From positions 1-33,623 of the IMG/VR virus record IMGVR_UViG_3300034694_000308: a DNA stretch of 33,623 nucleotides; one strand, 5' to 3'. Source of the stretch: a virus. The position numbers were made by a program, and so were the translations under genes. Positions 1-8,925 of the stretch are shown piece by piece (position 1 is the first letter of the stretch; every line of letters begins with the position of its first letter). The notes under the pieces were generated by a model. That model saw nothing but the letters and a program-made list of their open reading frames with translations, was not told where the DNA came from and did not search any database.

Positions 1-1175
1 TCAAACAAATTAATTTTATTGAACGTCTTCCAGGTATTATCGAAAAGATTAATAAGCTTAAAGAATCACATACTGTTTATTTAAGAGCACATTATTATCC
101 AAACAATGAATCAGTATTTTCGTATATCATGGAAGAATATAATATACCATATGTTATTATGGATAAAGAATGGCATCACATTGTAGACCACTATCCAAAC
201 GAAATAGATCCTAACGCAAAGATATATCACTTCATAAATAAAAAGTTTAATGCATTCTTTAAAGATAAGACTCAAGCAATCTTTTCTATATACATTGATA
301 TCCCTGATCAGGATTTAGATTCTCCGTCTGATTTTAAAGATGATGAAGTATCTAAAAGCAAACGCACAAAAGAAAGATTAGCAGAATATAAAGACCGTTT
401 AGTAAACAATCATAAAGAATATGCTGAATCAATCGATGCCGAATATTTAATGTTTGGTAGAGATAAACAATACGAAGATTTTAAATCTAGGTTTCCTATG
501 TTGTCCGAGTATGATGTTATTAATTTATATAAGATATACTTGTTAGAAAAGTTAGTTAATGAATATGATTTAGTTATGTATATTGATATGGACGTGTACT
601 TTAGACGTAATATTAATGTATTCAATTACGTTCCATGCGAAAGCATTTGGTGTTGTATGTATGAAACTCCGCATCAAGCAGGAGTTCGGTTTAATAACAG
701 CTATTATCTAAAACGGTATAAGCATGACTTTAGAAATCCAGAGTCTAAGTTCTGGAATGCACACGCTCTTTTAACTGAAGAAGATTTGGATACTAGCGGT
801 TTGGTTGTTTTTAATACTGGTGTTATGATGTCGAGTAAAAACGTAATGGATCGAATTGATTACTTTTCTGATATTGATGAAGTTATTAAAACAATGTCTG
901 AAGTAAAAGAATATTCAATGTATACTGATCAAATTAGAGATTCATTCGGATATGATAACGAAACTATTATGTCATATAAAGTATGTAAGAATAATGTGCC
1001 AATATATGATATGCCAACGCGTTGGCACCATAAAAACCATTATTGGAGCTATAACTCTTTTGATTCAACTCACAGAGATTACGAATTAGCAAAACACGAA
1101 TATGTTTCGAAAACAACACAATCAAATTCTGTTATAATACATTTTATATCAAAAAACTTTGGGTTGGTGCTATGA
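1..1175 (+). CDS. GT-A-type glycosyltransferase, 5' end outside the window
   Basis: Probable nucleotide-sugar glycosyltransferase. The first ATG in the window lies at 129, but the same frame is open and protein-like back to base 3, so the gene very likely begins upstream and only its C-terminal ~390 residues are seen. A hydrophobic strand followed by the metal-binding DXD motif (YIDMDVYFRRN, near base 585) and a later NTGVMM segment are typical of GT-A enzymes that copy a sugar from a UDP/GDP donor. No signal peptide or membrane segment is visible, so it should be cytoplasmic. Its stop overlaps the next start (ATGA), implying translational coupling with the glycan cluster that follows. The acceptor and sugar are unknown; family assignment is by motif only. 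Confidence 0.72.
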   Translation, partial: KQINFIERLPGIIEKINKLKESHTVYLRAHYYPNNESVFSYIMEEYNIPYVIMDKEWHHIVDHYPNEIDPNAKIYHFINKKFNAFFKDKTQAIFSIYIDIPDQDLDSPSDFKDDEVSKSKRTKERLAEYKDRLVNNHKEYAESIDAEYLMFGRDKQYEDFKSRFPMLSEYDVINLYKIYLLEKLVNEYDLVMYIDMDVYFRRNINVFNYVPCESIWCCMYETPHQAGVRFNNSYYLKRYKHDFRNPESKFWNAHALLTEEDLDTSGLVVFNTGVMMSSKNVMDRIDYFSDIDEVIKTMSEVKEYSMYTDQIRDSFGYDNETIMSYKVCKNNVPIYDMPTRWHHKNHYWSYNSFDSTHRDYELAKHEYVSKTTQSNSVIIHFISKNFGLVL

Positions 1176-2461
1176 TAACGTTTTGGACAGCGATCCCGAT
1201 TAAATTTGATGATTATAGATTTTATAAAACTTTATTAAGTATGTATGACCCAGATCATCGTACGTTTAAAATTAAAATATTAACAATACATAAGCCAAGC
1301 ACACATGATTTAAACATTTATATGGTTCCCGTTACTAGTAAAAATATTAATCCACTTGGCGGAATTATAAACTTTAATATTGAAAACGACTCTAAAAACA
1401 TCGCATACGCTGTTAACGAAGGTATGGATGTTTATATAGATCATTCTTGGGAAGAATATAATTTAGACACGTTTACTAATGGTCATATCTATAAAGAGCA
1501 TTGGGATTATATTAAGAAAAATAATATTAAACTTCTTTGTAATAACACGAATCATAAACAGCTAACTGATGCGTACGCAAACAGCGCGCCACACCCTATT
1601 CAAGATTATGAGGATTTTGTTGTACCGTTTGATTTATTTCAGTATGATGTAAGAATACGTAATACATTTTATAATCAGCATTGGCAACTTAATACAGCGC
1701 CATCTTTAGATTTAATAGATAAGGAATATTTCTTTAGTATGTTTGTAGGCGAACTGCAAAAATCTAAAAATATAATATTATTATCTGAATTATTTAAAAG
1801 AGGCTTAGATAAAAAGTCGGCGTATTCCGCTTTTAAAGGATCTAATATAAATGACACAATTCGGTATAAAGGTCAACGTGCGCGCTTAATAAACCATCAT
1901 TCTGATAATTCAACAATTAAATATTTCTTAAATAACGAAGATTACATATCTAAAACAAGATTATTTGAACGATATGATAAGGCTGAGTCTAGTGTTAATA
2001 TACCAACGACTAGTCATGAAAGGCGAATGCCGCAGGTTGCATATAATTCTCATTTATACTTAGCAGCAGAAACGCAGGCAAGTTGGAATAATTGTTTTTA
2101 TACCGAAAAAACTTATAAACCAATTGCAGCCGGAATGCCGTTTATTATACTGGGGTCCTATAAACAAAATCAAATATTAAAATCACACTATGGATATGAA
2201 ATATTTGACGATATAATTGATTACAGTTTTGAAAATACTTTAGAAAGAAATTCACCACGTTTTTTCCTAAAATATACTGAAGATTTATTTGATGAAATAG
2301 AGCGTTTAATTAAAGAAGGGCCTAAGATATTCTATCAGCAAAGCGTAAAAGAAAAAATTGAATATAACAAAAATTTGTTTCTTAATAGAACTACGACAGA
2401 TGCTTTCATTAATGACGTGAGAGAAACATTTTTTAAAGTTAAAGATTGGGATGTACTATGA
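1172..2461 (+). CDS. Glycosyltransferase-like protein with TEKTYKP motif
   Basis: A 429-residue protein, probably a glycosyltransferase. The recognisable part is the C-terminal third (about residues 300-405). There, the run YTEKTYKPIAAGMPFIILGS resembles the nucleotide-sugar binding loop of GT-B enzymes of the alpha-1,3-fucosyltransferase (GT10) type, where TEK is followed by a hydrophobic G-x-P-x-I/V-x-G strand. The N-terminal two thirds match nothing I recognise. It overlaps both neighbours by four bases (ATGA), between another glycosyltransferase and a UDP-glucose dehydrogenase, which supports a role in glycan assembly. Donor and acceptor cannot be read from the sequence. It could also be a non-catalytic relative, since only one motif is clear. 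Confidence 0.55.
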   Translation: MITFWTAIPIKFDDYRFYKTLLSMYDPDHRTFKIKILTIHKPSTHDLNIYMVPVTSKNINPLGGIINFNIENDSKNIAYAVNEGMDVYIDHSWEEYNLDTFTNGHIYKEHWDYIKKNNIKLLCNNTNHKQLTDAYANSAPHPIQDYEDFVVPFDLFQYDVRIRNTFYNQHWQLNTAPSLDLIDKEYFFSMFVGELQKSKNIILLSELFKRGLDKKSAYSAFKGSNINDTIRYKGQRARLINHHSDNSTIKYFLNNEDYISKTRLFERYDKAESSVNIPTTSHERRMPQVAYNSHLYLAAETQASWNNCFYTEKTYKPIAAGMPFIILGSYKQNQILKSHYGYEIFDDIIDYSFENTLERNSPRFFLKYTEDLFDEIERLIKEGPKIFYQQSVKEKIEYNKNLFLNRTTTDAFINDVRETFFKVKDWDVL

Positions 2462-3558
2462 TTATTGGATTTATTGGTATTGGAAAGCTTGGTTCACCAG
2501 CAAGCGATTTCTTTGAAGAAGCAGGCCATGTGGTTAAGCGTGCTGATGTTGGCGATAGTATAGAAGACTGTGTAAAGGATTGTGAATTTGTTTTCGTAGC
2601 TGTTCCTACACCACATGATCCATCATACGATGGCAAATATATATGTTCAGATTTAGAACCAAAAGATTTTAGTTATGATATCGTTAAAGATGTTATAATT
2701 AAAGCTAATAGTGTTATGAATAAAGATCAATGTCTTGTTCTGATATCAACAGTTTTGCCGGGCACTATAAGCCGTGAATTAGCTCACCTGGCAGATAATA
2801 CAAATCTACTATATAATCCATACCTAATTGCTATGGGCACTGTAAAGGCTGACATGGCCAACCCAGAAATGATTATGATAGGTGGTGATCCTGAGCTAGC
2901 AACTGCATTACAAATTATGTATATGAATATGCCAGTAAATTGTAACCGATATATTAAAGGTACATACGAGGAAATTGAATCTACTAAAATATTCTATAAC
3001 ACTTTCATCACTATGAAAATAACTATGTGTAATATGATACAGGATGTTGCTATGAAGTTAGGTAATATGAATGTTGATGTTGTTACTCAAGCGCTTGCTG
3101 AAAGCACAGATCGTATTATGTCTCCAAAGTATATGAAAGCTGGTATGGGCGACGGTGGATCTTGCCATCCTCGAGATAATATAGCTTTAAGATGGTTGGC
3201 AGAAGAACTTGATTTGGGATATGATTTGTTTGGATCTATTATACATGCTCGTGAACAACAAGCATCGAACATGGCAAAGTACCTTAAAGAATTATCTAAG
3301 GAACATGATTTACCTATTGTTATATTGGGTAAAGGATTTAAACCTGATTTAGAATACGAAGATGGATCACCATCAATACTCGTATCTCAGTTTTGTGAAT
3401 GCACGTTTGATGATATTTCAAAGCCTGCTGTTTTCTTATTAGCACACTCACGACAAACAACATTTGGTAAAGCTAATAAAGAATATGATTTGCCTGAAGG
3501 CTCTGTCGTAGTTGATCCTTGGCGTGAAAGAAAAGATGCAATAGGATACGGTTCATGA
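2458..3558 (+). CDS. UDP-glucose 6-dehydrogenase family protein
   Basis: Predicted NAD-dependent UDP-sugar 6-dehydrogenase, which oxidises UDP-glucose (or a related nucleotide sugar) to the uronic acid in two steps. The 366-residue protein begins with a Rossmann GFIGIGKLG motif (residues 4-12), then AVPTP (48-52) and STVLPGT (97-103). The substrate helix with Lys177 and Asn181 follows, then the catalytic cysteine loop GDGGSCHPRDN with Cys236; a C-terminal GKGFKPDLEYEDGSP segment closes the active site. An in-frame ATG 12 bases earlier exists, but the ATG at 2458 gives the usual family N-terminus and an ATGA overlap with the previous gene. The next gene is a UDP-glucuronate 4-epimerase, so the pair could make UDP-galacturonate. 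GDP-mannose or UDP-ManNAc dehydrogenase activity is the alternative. Confidence 0.85.
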   Translation: MIIGFIGIGKLGSPASDFFEEAGHVVKRADVGDSIEDCVKDCEFVFVAVPTPHDPSYDGKYICSDLEPKDFSYDIVKDVIIKANSVMNKDQCLVLISTVLPGTISRELAHLADNTNLLYNPYLIAMGTVKADMANPEMIMIGGDPELATALQIMYMNMPVNCNRYIKGTYEEIESTKIFYNTFITMKITMCNMIQDVAMKLGNMNVDVVTQALAESTDRIMSPKYMKAGMGDGGSCHPRDNIALRWLAEELDLGYDLFGSIIHAREQQASNMAKYLKELSKEHDLPIVILGKGFKPDLEYEDGSPSILVSQFCECTFDDISKPAVFLLAHSRQTTFGKANKEYDLPEGSVVVDPWRERKDAIGYGS

Positions 3559-4493
3559 AAGTATTAATAACTGGCATAGCTGGATTCATTGGCTTCCATT
3601 TAGCCCAAGCAATGAAAGATTCTGGTTGGACTGTAATAGGAATAGATAACTACAATAATTTCTTATATAATTCTGATATTAAATACAAAAGAGCAGAAAT
3701 ATTAAATAACTTATCTATAACCGTAATAGCTGCAGATATTCGTAATAAAAATCATCTTAGACATGTTTTTCATAACGACGATTTTGATTTAGTTATTCAC
3801 TTAGCAGCACATGCAGGTGTACGACATTCTTTAGACCATGCATCAGCATATATTGAAACAAATATTGTTGGCACACAAAACGTTATAGATGCGTGTAAAT
3901 CTCATAATATAAACAAAGTAATCTATGCTTCAACATCGTGCACTATGGCTGGAAACGATCTTCCGTGGAAAGAAGATCAACCCACATACGATCAATTAAA
4001 TCCGTATGGATATACTAAGAAAACTAATGAATCCCAGTTTAAATCATCAGGACTATCTACTATAGGACTGCGCTTCTTTACTGTATACGGACCTTGGGGA
4101 AGACCTGATATGGCTTTGTGGCAGTTTACTAAATCAATTCTAAACGATACTCCTATTGATCTTTATAATGCTGGAGATATGGTAAGAGATTTTACGTATG
4201 TATCAGACGTTGTAGAAGGAATACTCATTATATCAAAACGAATAATAAATAATGATGTAAGTGAAATATATAACATTGGATATGGAGAGCAAGTACCATT
4301 GACTGATTTTGTTCATGAAATAGAATATAACCTTTCGAAAAAAGCGATTGTTAACTTAGTTGATAAGCATCCTGCTGATACACAATCTACTTGGGCTGAT
4401 AATACTAAAATAAGAAGCCTTGGATGGATACCTTCTACATCTGTTAAAGATGGAATAAAACAATTTGTAAATTGGTTCAAAGAATATGAGTAA
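3555..4493 (+). CDS. UDP-glucuronate 4-epimerase-like (extended SDR)
   Basis: Extended short-chain dehydrogenase/reductase of 312 residues that most resembles UDP-glucuronate 4-epimerase, interconverting UDP-glucuronate and UDP-galacturonate through a transient 4-keto sugar. It shows the NAD-binding GIAGFIG motif (residues 7-13), a Ser/Thr pair at 127-128, and the catalytic Tyr151-x-x-x-Lys155. The family's signature stretch RFFTVYGPWGRPDMALWQF is followed by RDFTYVSDVVEGI. It overlaps the upstream dehydrogenase gene by four bases and the downstream gene by eight, so it is part of one translational unit. The neighbouring dehydrogenase would supply its substrate. A UDP-glucose 4-epimerase or a UDP-glucuronate decarboxylase is less likely, because the GPWGRPDMA segment is characteristic of the glucuronate epimerases. 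Confidence 0.85.
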   Translation: MKVLITGIAGFIGFHLAQAMKDSGWTVIGIDNYNNFLYNSDIKYKRAEILNNLSITVIAADIRNKNHLRHVFHNDDFDLVIHLAAHAGVRHSLDHASAYIETNIVGTQNVIDACKSHNINKVIYASTSCTMAGNDLPWKEDQPTYDQLNPYGYTKKTNESQFKSSGLSTIGLRFFTVYGPWGRPDMALWQFTKSILNDTPIDLYNAGDMVRDFTYVSDVVEGILIISKRIINNDVSEIYNIGYGEQVPLTDFVHEIEYNLSKKAIVNLVDKHPADTQSTWADNTKIRSLGWIPSTSVKDGIKQFVNWFKEYE

Positions 4494-5505
4494 CTTTACT
4501 GAACTAGATTTCTTACCTCAATATGATTTACAATCTGAATTAGAAAAGTTAGATTTAGACTGGGGTCAAACAAACCAGATTTGTATAACTACGATACCTG
4601 AAGATCCAGACAACTATCAGTTTGGTGCAGGTAGTCTTTATATGAACTGGAAAGAAACCCAAGCTGGCGAAATCACAACTACACTCAAAGAAAATCCTCC
4701 AATAGAATCAGATTTTACAGAAATAGCAAGTGTGTTTAAAGGTACTTTGTTTCATGATGTAATAAAAGAACTGAAAAAATATTACGTAATTGGCAGAGTT
4801 AGAATTATGAAAAGCAATCCTAAGTCATCTTTATCTTGGCATTGGGATGATACAATAAGACTACATTATCCAATGGAAACCCACGAAGGGTGTTTCATGG
4901 TTATTGGTTCTGAAATCAAACACCTTAAACAAAATACTTGGTATGAAACTAACACAATTCCAAAGCACACAGCTTTTAACGGAAGCTTTAAACATAGAAC
5001 GCATCTTGTAGTAAACATCGTAAAAAGAATTATTCCGCGTCATATTGCTATCACGGGCCACACAAGTGGTTTAGGTAAACTGCTATATGATAATTTTGAT
5101 ATGGATGGGTTCAGTAAATCGACAGGTTACGACGTAAATGATATAGATTCTATAATTGATTCAATTAAAGATTATAAAGTATTCATTAATAACGTAAAAA
5201 CAAACCAAGTAGAAATATGCAAACGGTTATGGGAACTATGGAAAGATGATCCTTCTAAAAAGATTATTAATATAGGTAGCCGAGCAAAAGATTTTATTAA
5301 AAGCGAATATGGATTTAATAAGCACGTGTTAAGCGAGTTTACTAAACACGCAAACTTTAATGGTGTATGCAAAGTATCTTGTGTAAACTTTGGTTATATT
5401 AATAAATTGACTGAAAATGAAATATTAGAAACTATTGCCTTTGTAACAAGCAAGGATTGTGTGGTTGAAGAAATAACGGTCTTTGGTAAAGACGATGTTA
5501 GCTAA
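4486..5505 (+). CDS. Two-domain fusion: 2-oxoglutarate/Fe(II) hydroxylase-like + SDR-like oxidoreductase
   Basis: A 339-residue fusion. The N-terminal domain (about residues 1-180) looks like the cupin fold of aspartyl/asparaginyl beta-hydroxylases. It has a His119-x-Asp121 metal pair in SWHWDD, a strand with GCFMVIGSEIKHL, and a distal histidine (His170 or His173) in HRTHLVVNI. The C-terminal domain (about 185-339) starts with a Rossmann-type TGHTSGLGK (190-198) and carries Ser265 and Tyr275-x-x-x-Lys279, the classic SDR catalytic set. Both active sites appear intact. Its start overlaps the epimerase gene and its end overlaps the radical SAM gene. It may hydroxylate and then oxidise or reduce a small molecule or tethered substrate of the cluster; the substrate is unknown. 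Confidence 0.65.
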   Translation: MSNFTELDFLPQYDLQSELEKLDLDWGQTNQICITTIPEDPDNYQFGAGSLYMNWKETQAGEITTTLKENPPIESDFTEIASVFKGTLFHDVIKELKKYYVIGRVRIMKSNPKSSLSWHWDDTIRLHYPMETHEGCFMVIGSEIKHLKQNTWYETNTIPKHTAFNGSFKHRTHLVVNIVKRIIPRHIAITGHTSGLGKLLYDNFDMDGFSKSTGYDVNDIDSIIDSIKDYKVFINNVKTNQVEICKRLWELWKDDPSKKIINIGSRAKDFIKSEYGFNKHVLSEFTKHANFNGVCKVSCVNFGYINKLTENEILETIAFVTSKDCVVEEITVFGKDDVS

Positions 5506-6655
5506 TCATTGTAACTATATAGAAAAAGGTATTCGTTTAAAACTATATAGTCTTAATAACGAGGCGTACATATTTACTAAACCTTGCTGTCATATGACAC
5601 ACGACTTAATACCAACTGAAATAAGCAAATTTACAAAGCTAGACTCTATTGATATTGCAGATATTATGAATATCAAACCTATGCAATACTATAGAAATTA
5701 TTTTGAAAATAATGAAGGCCTGCATCCTGCATGTGTGTCTTGTATTAATTATGAATCAAAAGGATTAGACAGTCCTAGGTTATCTATTAATAGAGTTGAT
5801 AATAAAGATTACGATATTAGTAGGTTAGATGTTGTGCTTGGAAATAGTTGCAATTTAGCATGTCCATTTTGTTCAAGCCATGCTAGTAGTCTTATTGAAA
5901 AGCTAAGTAATAAATTAGATCGTCAAGATAGACCAGCAGGTTGGATACCATTAAAAGAAGTGCATGACTTTGACCAGCCACAAGCAAATCACACATCGAC
6001 TACTATTGCCGAAATTTTAAAACATTATAAAGTGCATACGCTAAAACTTATTGGTGGTGAACCGTTCTTAAAAGAAAATTGGGACGGAATAGCAGATGTG
6101 ATCAATGAAGGTTATTGCAATGATCTTAATTTAGAGATAACAACCAATGGCACAATTATTAATGATGAGATAATCAATAGGCTTGCAAAAGTAAAGAGTG
6201 TTAATATAAGTATAAGTGTAGATAGTGTTGGTAATAATTATGAGTTTATTAGATGGCCGCATAAATGGGAAAAGATGTATAGTAATTTAAATTATTTAAA
6301 CAACAAAGATTTAAAGAATATAAACATTAGAATATTTAATCTCGTTAATATATTTAATTTTGAGTACTTACCGCAAATAGAAAAACTTCATTCCAAACTA
6401 AAATATCCAATTAGTTGGAGCTGCGAAATACAACCTATTACACATTTACAGAATTATCAAAACTTACCTGAGCATATAATTGACTATGTTAAATCGCAAA
6501 TAAAGACCAGCAGTTTACAGAAAGCATTACTGCCTTTAGATCATAATCATTCTAAAGAATCACTTAAAAAGGAATTTGAAGTATTGCTTACACAAAGAAA
6601 CATGAAAGCCAAAGATGTAATTGGACCTATGACTAGAGAGTATTTTAAATTATGA
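5495..6655 (+). CDS. Radical SAM protein (twitch-type)
   Basis: Radical S-adenosylmethionine enzyme of 386 residues. The [4Fe-4S]/SAM motif CNLACPFC (Cys119, Cys123, Cys126) sits unusually deep, after an N-terminal ~115-residue region with its own cysteines (CC at 31-32, and C80-x-x-C83). That region may ligate a second cluster. The TIM-barrel GGEP motif appears as LIGGEPF. The product probably uses a 5'-deoxyadenosyl radical on a peptide or small molecule. An in-frame TTG at 5483 is possible, but the ATG at 5495 overlaps the upstream stop by 11 bases and is preferred. The cluster context suggests a tailoring step; a second radical SAM gene lies at 11703. The substrate cannot be inferred. Confidence 0.8.
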   Translation: MLANHCNYIEKGIRLKLYSLNNEAYIFTKPCCHMTHDLIPTEISKFTKLDSIDIADIMNIKPMQYYRNYFENNEGLHPACVSCINYESKGLDSPRLSINRVDNKDYDISRLDVVLGNSCNLACPFCSSHASSLIEKLSNKLDRQDRPAGWIPLKEVHDFDQPQANHTSTTIAEILKHYKVHTLKLIGGEPFLKENWDGIADVINEGYCNDLNLEITTNGTIINDEIINRLAKVKSVNISISVDSVGNNYEFIRWPHKWEKMYSNLNYLNNKDLKNINIRIFNLVNIFNFEYLPQIEKLHSKLKYPISWSCEIQPITHLQNYQNLPEHIIDYVKSQIKTSSLQKALLPLDHNHSKESLKKEFEVLLTQRNMKAKDVIGPMTREYFKL

Positions 6656-7365
6656 TTAATATCATTACAATTAAATGGGGCACTAAATACGATCATAGAC
6701 ATCCTAATAAAGTATACGAAGACTGCAAAACGAAGTGTAGCTTTGATTTTAAGTTTTATTGCATTACCGATAACGCTGTAGGTTTGCATAGAGATATTAT
6801 TGCTTTGCCAATGCCAACCCATTCTAATTTAAACTATAATGATTATATTGAAGATCATTTAGAACGTAAAACATTGTTATGGGATCGACCTAAACTTTAT
6901 ATGTTTACTGATTTCGACTTTAAAGGTACTAATATATTTTTAGATATTGATGCTGAAGTAAAAGAGGATCTGATTTATCTTACTACACTGCCAAGTGAAA
7001 AACCTTGGTTGATTGATATGTGGTGGAAAACAAACTGGAGAGAAAACTGGGATAAACTGTGGAATGGAAGAGTTAATACCAGCGTTGTAGTTTGGAAAGA
7101 TAACCAATGTGAATTTGTAACAAAGGCCGTATTAGCAAATGCACAAGAAAACTTTGATAAGTACTCCACTATAGATACATTTATTGGATATGAGCTAATT
7201 GATTATGATGACTATAACAAAACTATGTTTAACTTTCTGCCACCATTTGTAGTATGCTTTGGCAAGAGATTTAATCCAACAGATCATGAATATAAAATAG
7301 TGTTATGGAGTAGTAGTCCTGGCGCGTGGCATGGTGGCATACCCGAGGTTCCTGGTGTTAATTGA
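6652..7365 (+). CDS. GT-A-like glycosyltransferase
   Basis: A 237-residue protein that resembles small phage glycosyltransferases. It opens with a beta strand (INIITIKWGTKY), has a KLYMF segment, and then NIFLDIDAEV, a hydrophobic strand ending in the DXD-type Asp-x-Asp that binds the metal and nucleotide sugar. A WLIDMWWK strand and a later GAWHGGIP segment fit the acceptor half of a GT-A fold. It starts inside the stop of the radical SAM gene (ATGA). Cytoplasmic, no membrane segment. The call rests on one motif and on the neighbouring glycan genes, so donor and acceptor remain open. Confidence 0.6.
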   Translation: MINIITIKWGTKYDHRHPNKVYEDCKTKCSFDFKFYCITDNAVGLHRDIIALPMPTHSNLNYNDYIEDHLERKTLLWDRPKLYMFTDFDFKGTNIFLDIDAEVKEDLIYLTTLPSEKPWLIDMWWKTNWRENWDKLWNGRVNTSVVVWKDNQCEFVTKAVLANAQENFDKYSTIDTFIGYELIDYDDYNKTMFNFLPPFVVCFGKRFNPTDHEYKIVLWSSSPGAWHGGIPEVPGVN

Positions 7366-7906
7366 AATCATACAACAAAAGCATTACAATATGCTTAAAC
7401 AATTTTGCAAAGAATGTAAAATATTAGGCTATGAAAATAACTCTAGCTTAGAAAGAATGAATTTACTTTGGTGTAAAGATGTTGGACAGTATTGGTGCGC
7501 AGTGAAAGACGATAAGATAGTTGCCGTGGCTGGTTGCCACCCTTTCCCAGAAGCAGGAGAAAATGCCTGGCGAATAATGTATAGAGGATGCGAACTTCCT
7601 GGCACTGACACATTCAAAGGATTAGGTAAAGGTGATTGGAACAGTATTACACAGAGAGAATTTATTCCATTAATGATAGAGTGGATACCAAGTAAAGAAT
7701 TGTATATAACTACAAACATAGACCACGAGCACTCAAACGGTAAAGCAACACGAAATCATCGTTTAATGGGTTTATTAGCAAAACAAAAAATACTTGACAA
7801 AGCACAAGATATGTGTTATAATGAAGTAGAACAAACTGTATGGAAACTTAATATAGAAATCTATACAAGTAGACGAGAAAGGATTATAGGACGTTATGTT
7901 GATTAA
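7355..7906 (+). CDS. Conserved-looking hypothetical protein, possibly acyltransferase-like
   Basis: Function not recognised. The fragment WCAVKDDKIVAVAGCHPFPE (beta strand, turn, strand), followed by a helix ending in LYITTNIDHEHSNGKATRNH, has the rhythm of a small GNAT acetyltransferase, but no acetyl-CoA loop of the Q/RxxGxG/A type is clear. Three starts are possible: ATG 7331, GTG 7355 and ATG 7391. GTG 7355 is preferred because a GAGG Shine-Dalgarno (7345-7348) precedes it by six bases and the overlap with the previous gene is only 11 bases. From there the protein is 183 residues and begins inside a predicted helix. The basic tail TSRRERIIGR could bind nucleic acid or membrane. Confidence 0.5.
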   Translation: MLIEIIQQKHYNMLKQFCKECKILGYENNSSLERMNLLWCKDVGQYWCAVKDDKIVAVAGCHPFPEAGENAWRIMYRGCELPGTDTFKGLGKGDWNSITQREFIPLMIEWIPSKELYITTNIDHEHSNGKATRNHRLMGLLAKQKILDKAQDMCYNEVEQTVWKLNIEIYTSRRERIIGRYVD

Positions 7907-8153
7907 TTGGAAACACTTAGAACAAGCAAAACGGAAAGCTGGTAAACCTTCTGCTGGTTATTGGTGGCACTTTAAGCTAGCTATTTCTGAATTCTTTTTC
8001 TTATTACTCGTTACACTGGGTAGCCTTATCCATGCCATATTTCCGTGGGTTTTAGACTTCCAACTTTTGCAATGGAGAATTAATAGATTGAAAATGTTAA
8101 AAGATAAACTGCCAGAGGATGAACAATTACAAAAGGTACACTTTGATGAATAG
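7896..8153 (+). CDS. DUF6356-like small membrane protein
   Basis: An 85-residue protein with one clear hydrophobic segment (about residues 28-50, SEFFFLLLVTLGSLIHAIFP) between a basic N-terminus and a charged C-terminal helix. The pattern of Gly/Tyr-x-x-His-Phe, a hydrophobic stretch and then HAIFP resembles the DUF6356 family, which is often annotated near capsule biosynthesis genes. It would sit in the inner membrane. It overlaps its upstream neighbour by 11 bases and its downstream neighbour by 8. Context in a glycan cluster agrees with a helper role, but no activity is known for this family, and the match is from memory of the motif. Confidence 0.55.
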   Translation: MLINWKHLEQAKRKAGKPSAGYWWHFKLAISEFFFLLLVTLGSLIHAIFPWVLDFQLLQWRINRLKMLKDKLPEDEQLQKVHFDE

Positions 8154-8925
8154 TTATTTTAATGGTAAGTACATGCCTCTAGACGATGTAAGAATATCTC
8201 CGTTAGATTTTGGATTTATCCATTGTCACGCAACATATGATGTAATGAGAGGTCTCGTTCATTTCGATAAACATTATAAAAGGTTCGTAGCTAATTGTGA
8301 ATACTATGGGTTTACTCCTCCGGCTAAAGATGAGTTAATGAAAATAATCGTAGAGCTTATTCAAGGCGATATGTTTATTTGGTTAATTATGTGGAAAGGT
8401 ACACCACCTTCAGGATCACCACGTGATATGACAGGACCTGATAACTTTCTAGTATATACTAAACCATATTACCATATTGCTTCTAAACCGATTAAATTAA
8501 AGATGTTTAATGATCTACCAAGGTCTCCTGGTTATCAAACACACAAGAACTTTTCATGGATAGAACTTACACAGGCACAAAGACATGCTGATGAACATGG
8601 ATTTGATACAGCATTAGTACGTAGTGTAGAAGGATATGTTAATGAAGGTCCTGGATTCGGTGTTTGTTTTGTAGAAAATGGAACTGTTTATACACCAAAC
8701 AAAGACGTTTTAAATTCAGTTACGATACAGGTAGTAGAAGAAATGTGTGTAAAATTAAACATACCGTTTGTCCGAGCTGACTTTACAAAAATTGATTTTG
8801 AAGAATGTTTTATATGTAGTACATCAGGTGGATTAACATCTGTAAGTCAGATAGGTGACTATCATTTTAAATCATTTGAATTGACTAAAAGATTGCAAGA
8901 AGAATATGCACGTATTTCGGGATAA
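8146..8925 (+). CDS. Class IV PLP-dependent aminotransferase
   Basis: Fold-type IV pyridoxal-phosphate enzyme of 259 residues, the family of branched-chain and D-amino-acid aminotransferases and aminodeoxychorismate lyase. The N-terminus reads PLDDVRISPLDFGFIHCHATYDVMR, the usual opening. The PLP-binding lysine lies in THKNFSWIELTQAQRHA, followed by GFDTALVRSVEGYVNEGPG, where the Glu contacts the pyridine nitrogen. It probably moves an amino group onto a keto acid or cleaves an amino-enol precursor. The ATG at 8146 is chosen over one at 8119 because an AAGG sequence precedes it and it gives the family N-terminus, overlapping the previous gene by 8 bases. It could feed an amine or amino acid into the cluster product. 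Confidence 0.82.
   Translation: MNSYFNGKYMPLDDVRISPLDFGFIHCHATYDVMRGLVHFDKHYKRFVANCEYYGFTPPAKDELMKIIVELIQGDMFIWLIMWKGTPPSGSPRDMTGPDNFLVYTKPYYHIASKPIKLKMFNDLPRSPGYQTHKNFSWIELTQAQRHADEHGFDTALVRSVEGYVNEGPGFGVCFVENGTVYTPNKDVLNSVTIQVVEEMCVKLNIPFVRADFTKIDFEECFICSTSGGLTSVSQIGDYHFKSFELTKRLQEEYARISG

Noticed and set aside
410-625. Open frames on the minus strand inside 1-30058, for example 410-625, 6547-6822, 7429-7719
   Set aside because: They lie inside well-supported plus-strand genes, have no ribosome sites and no recognisable motifs. They are antisense shadows.
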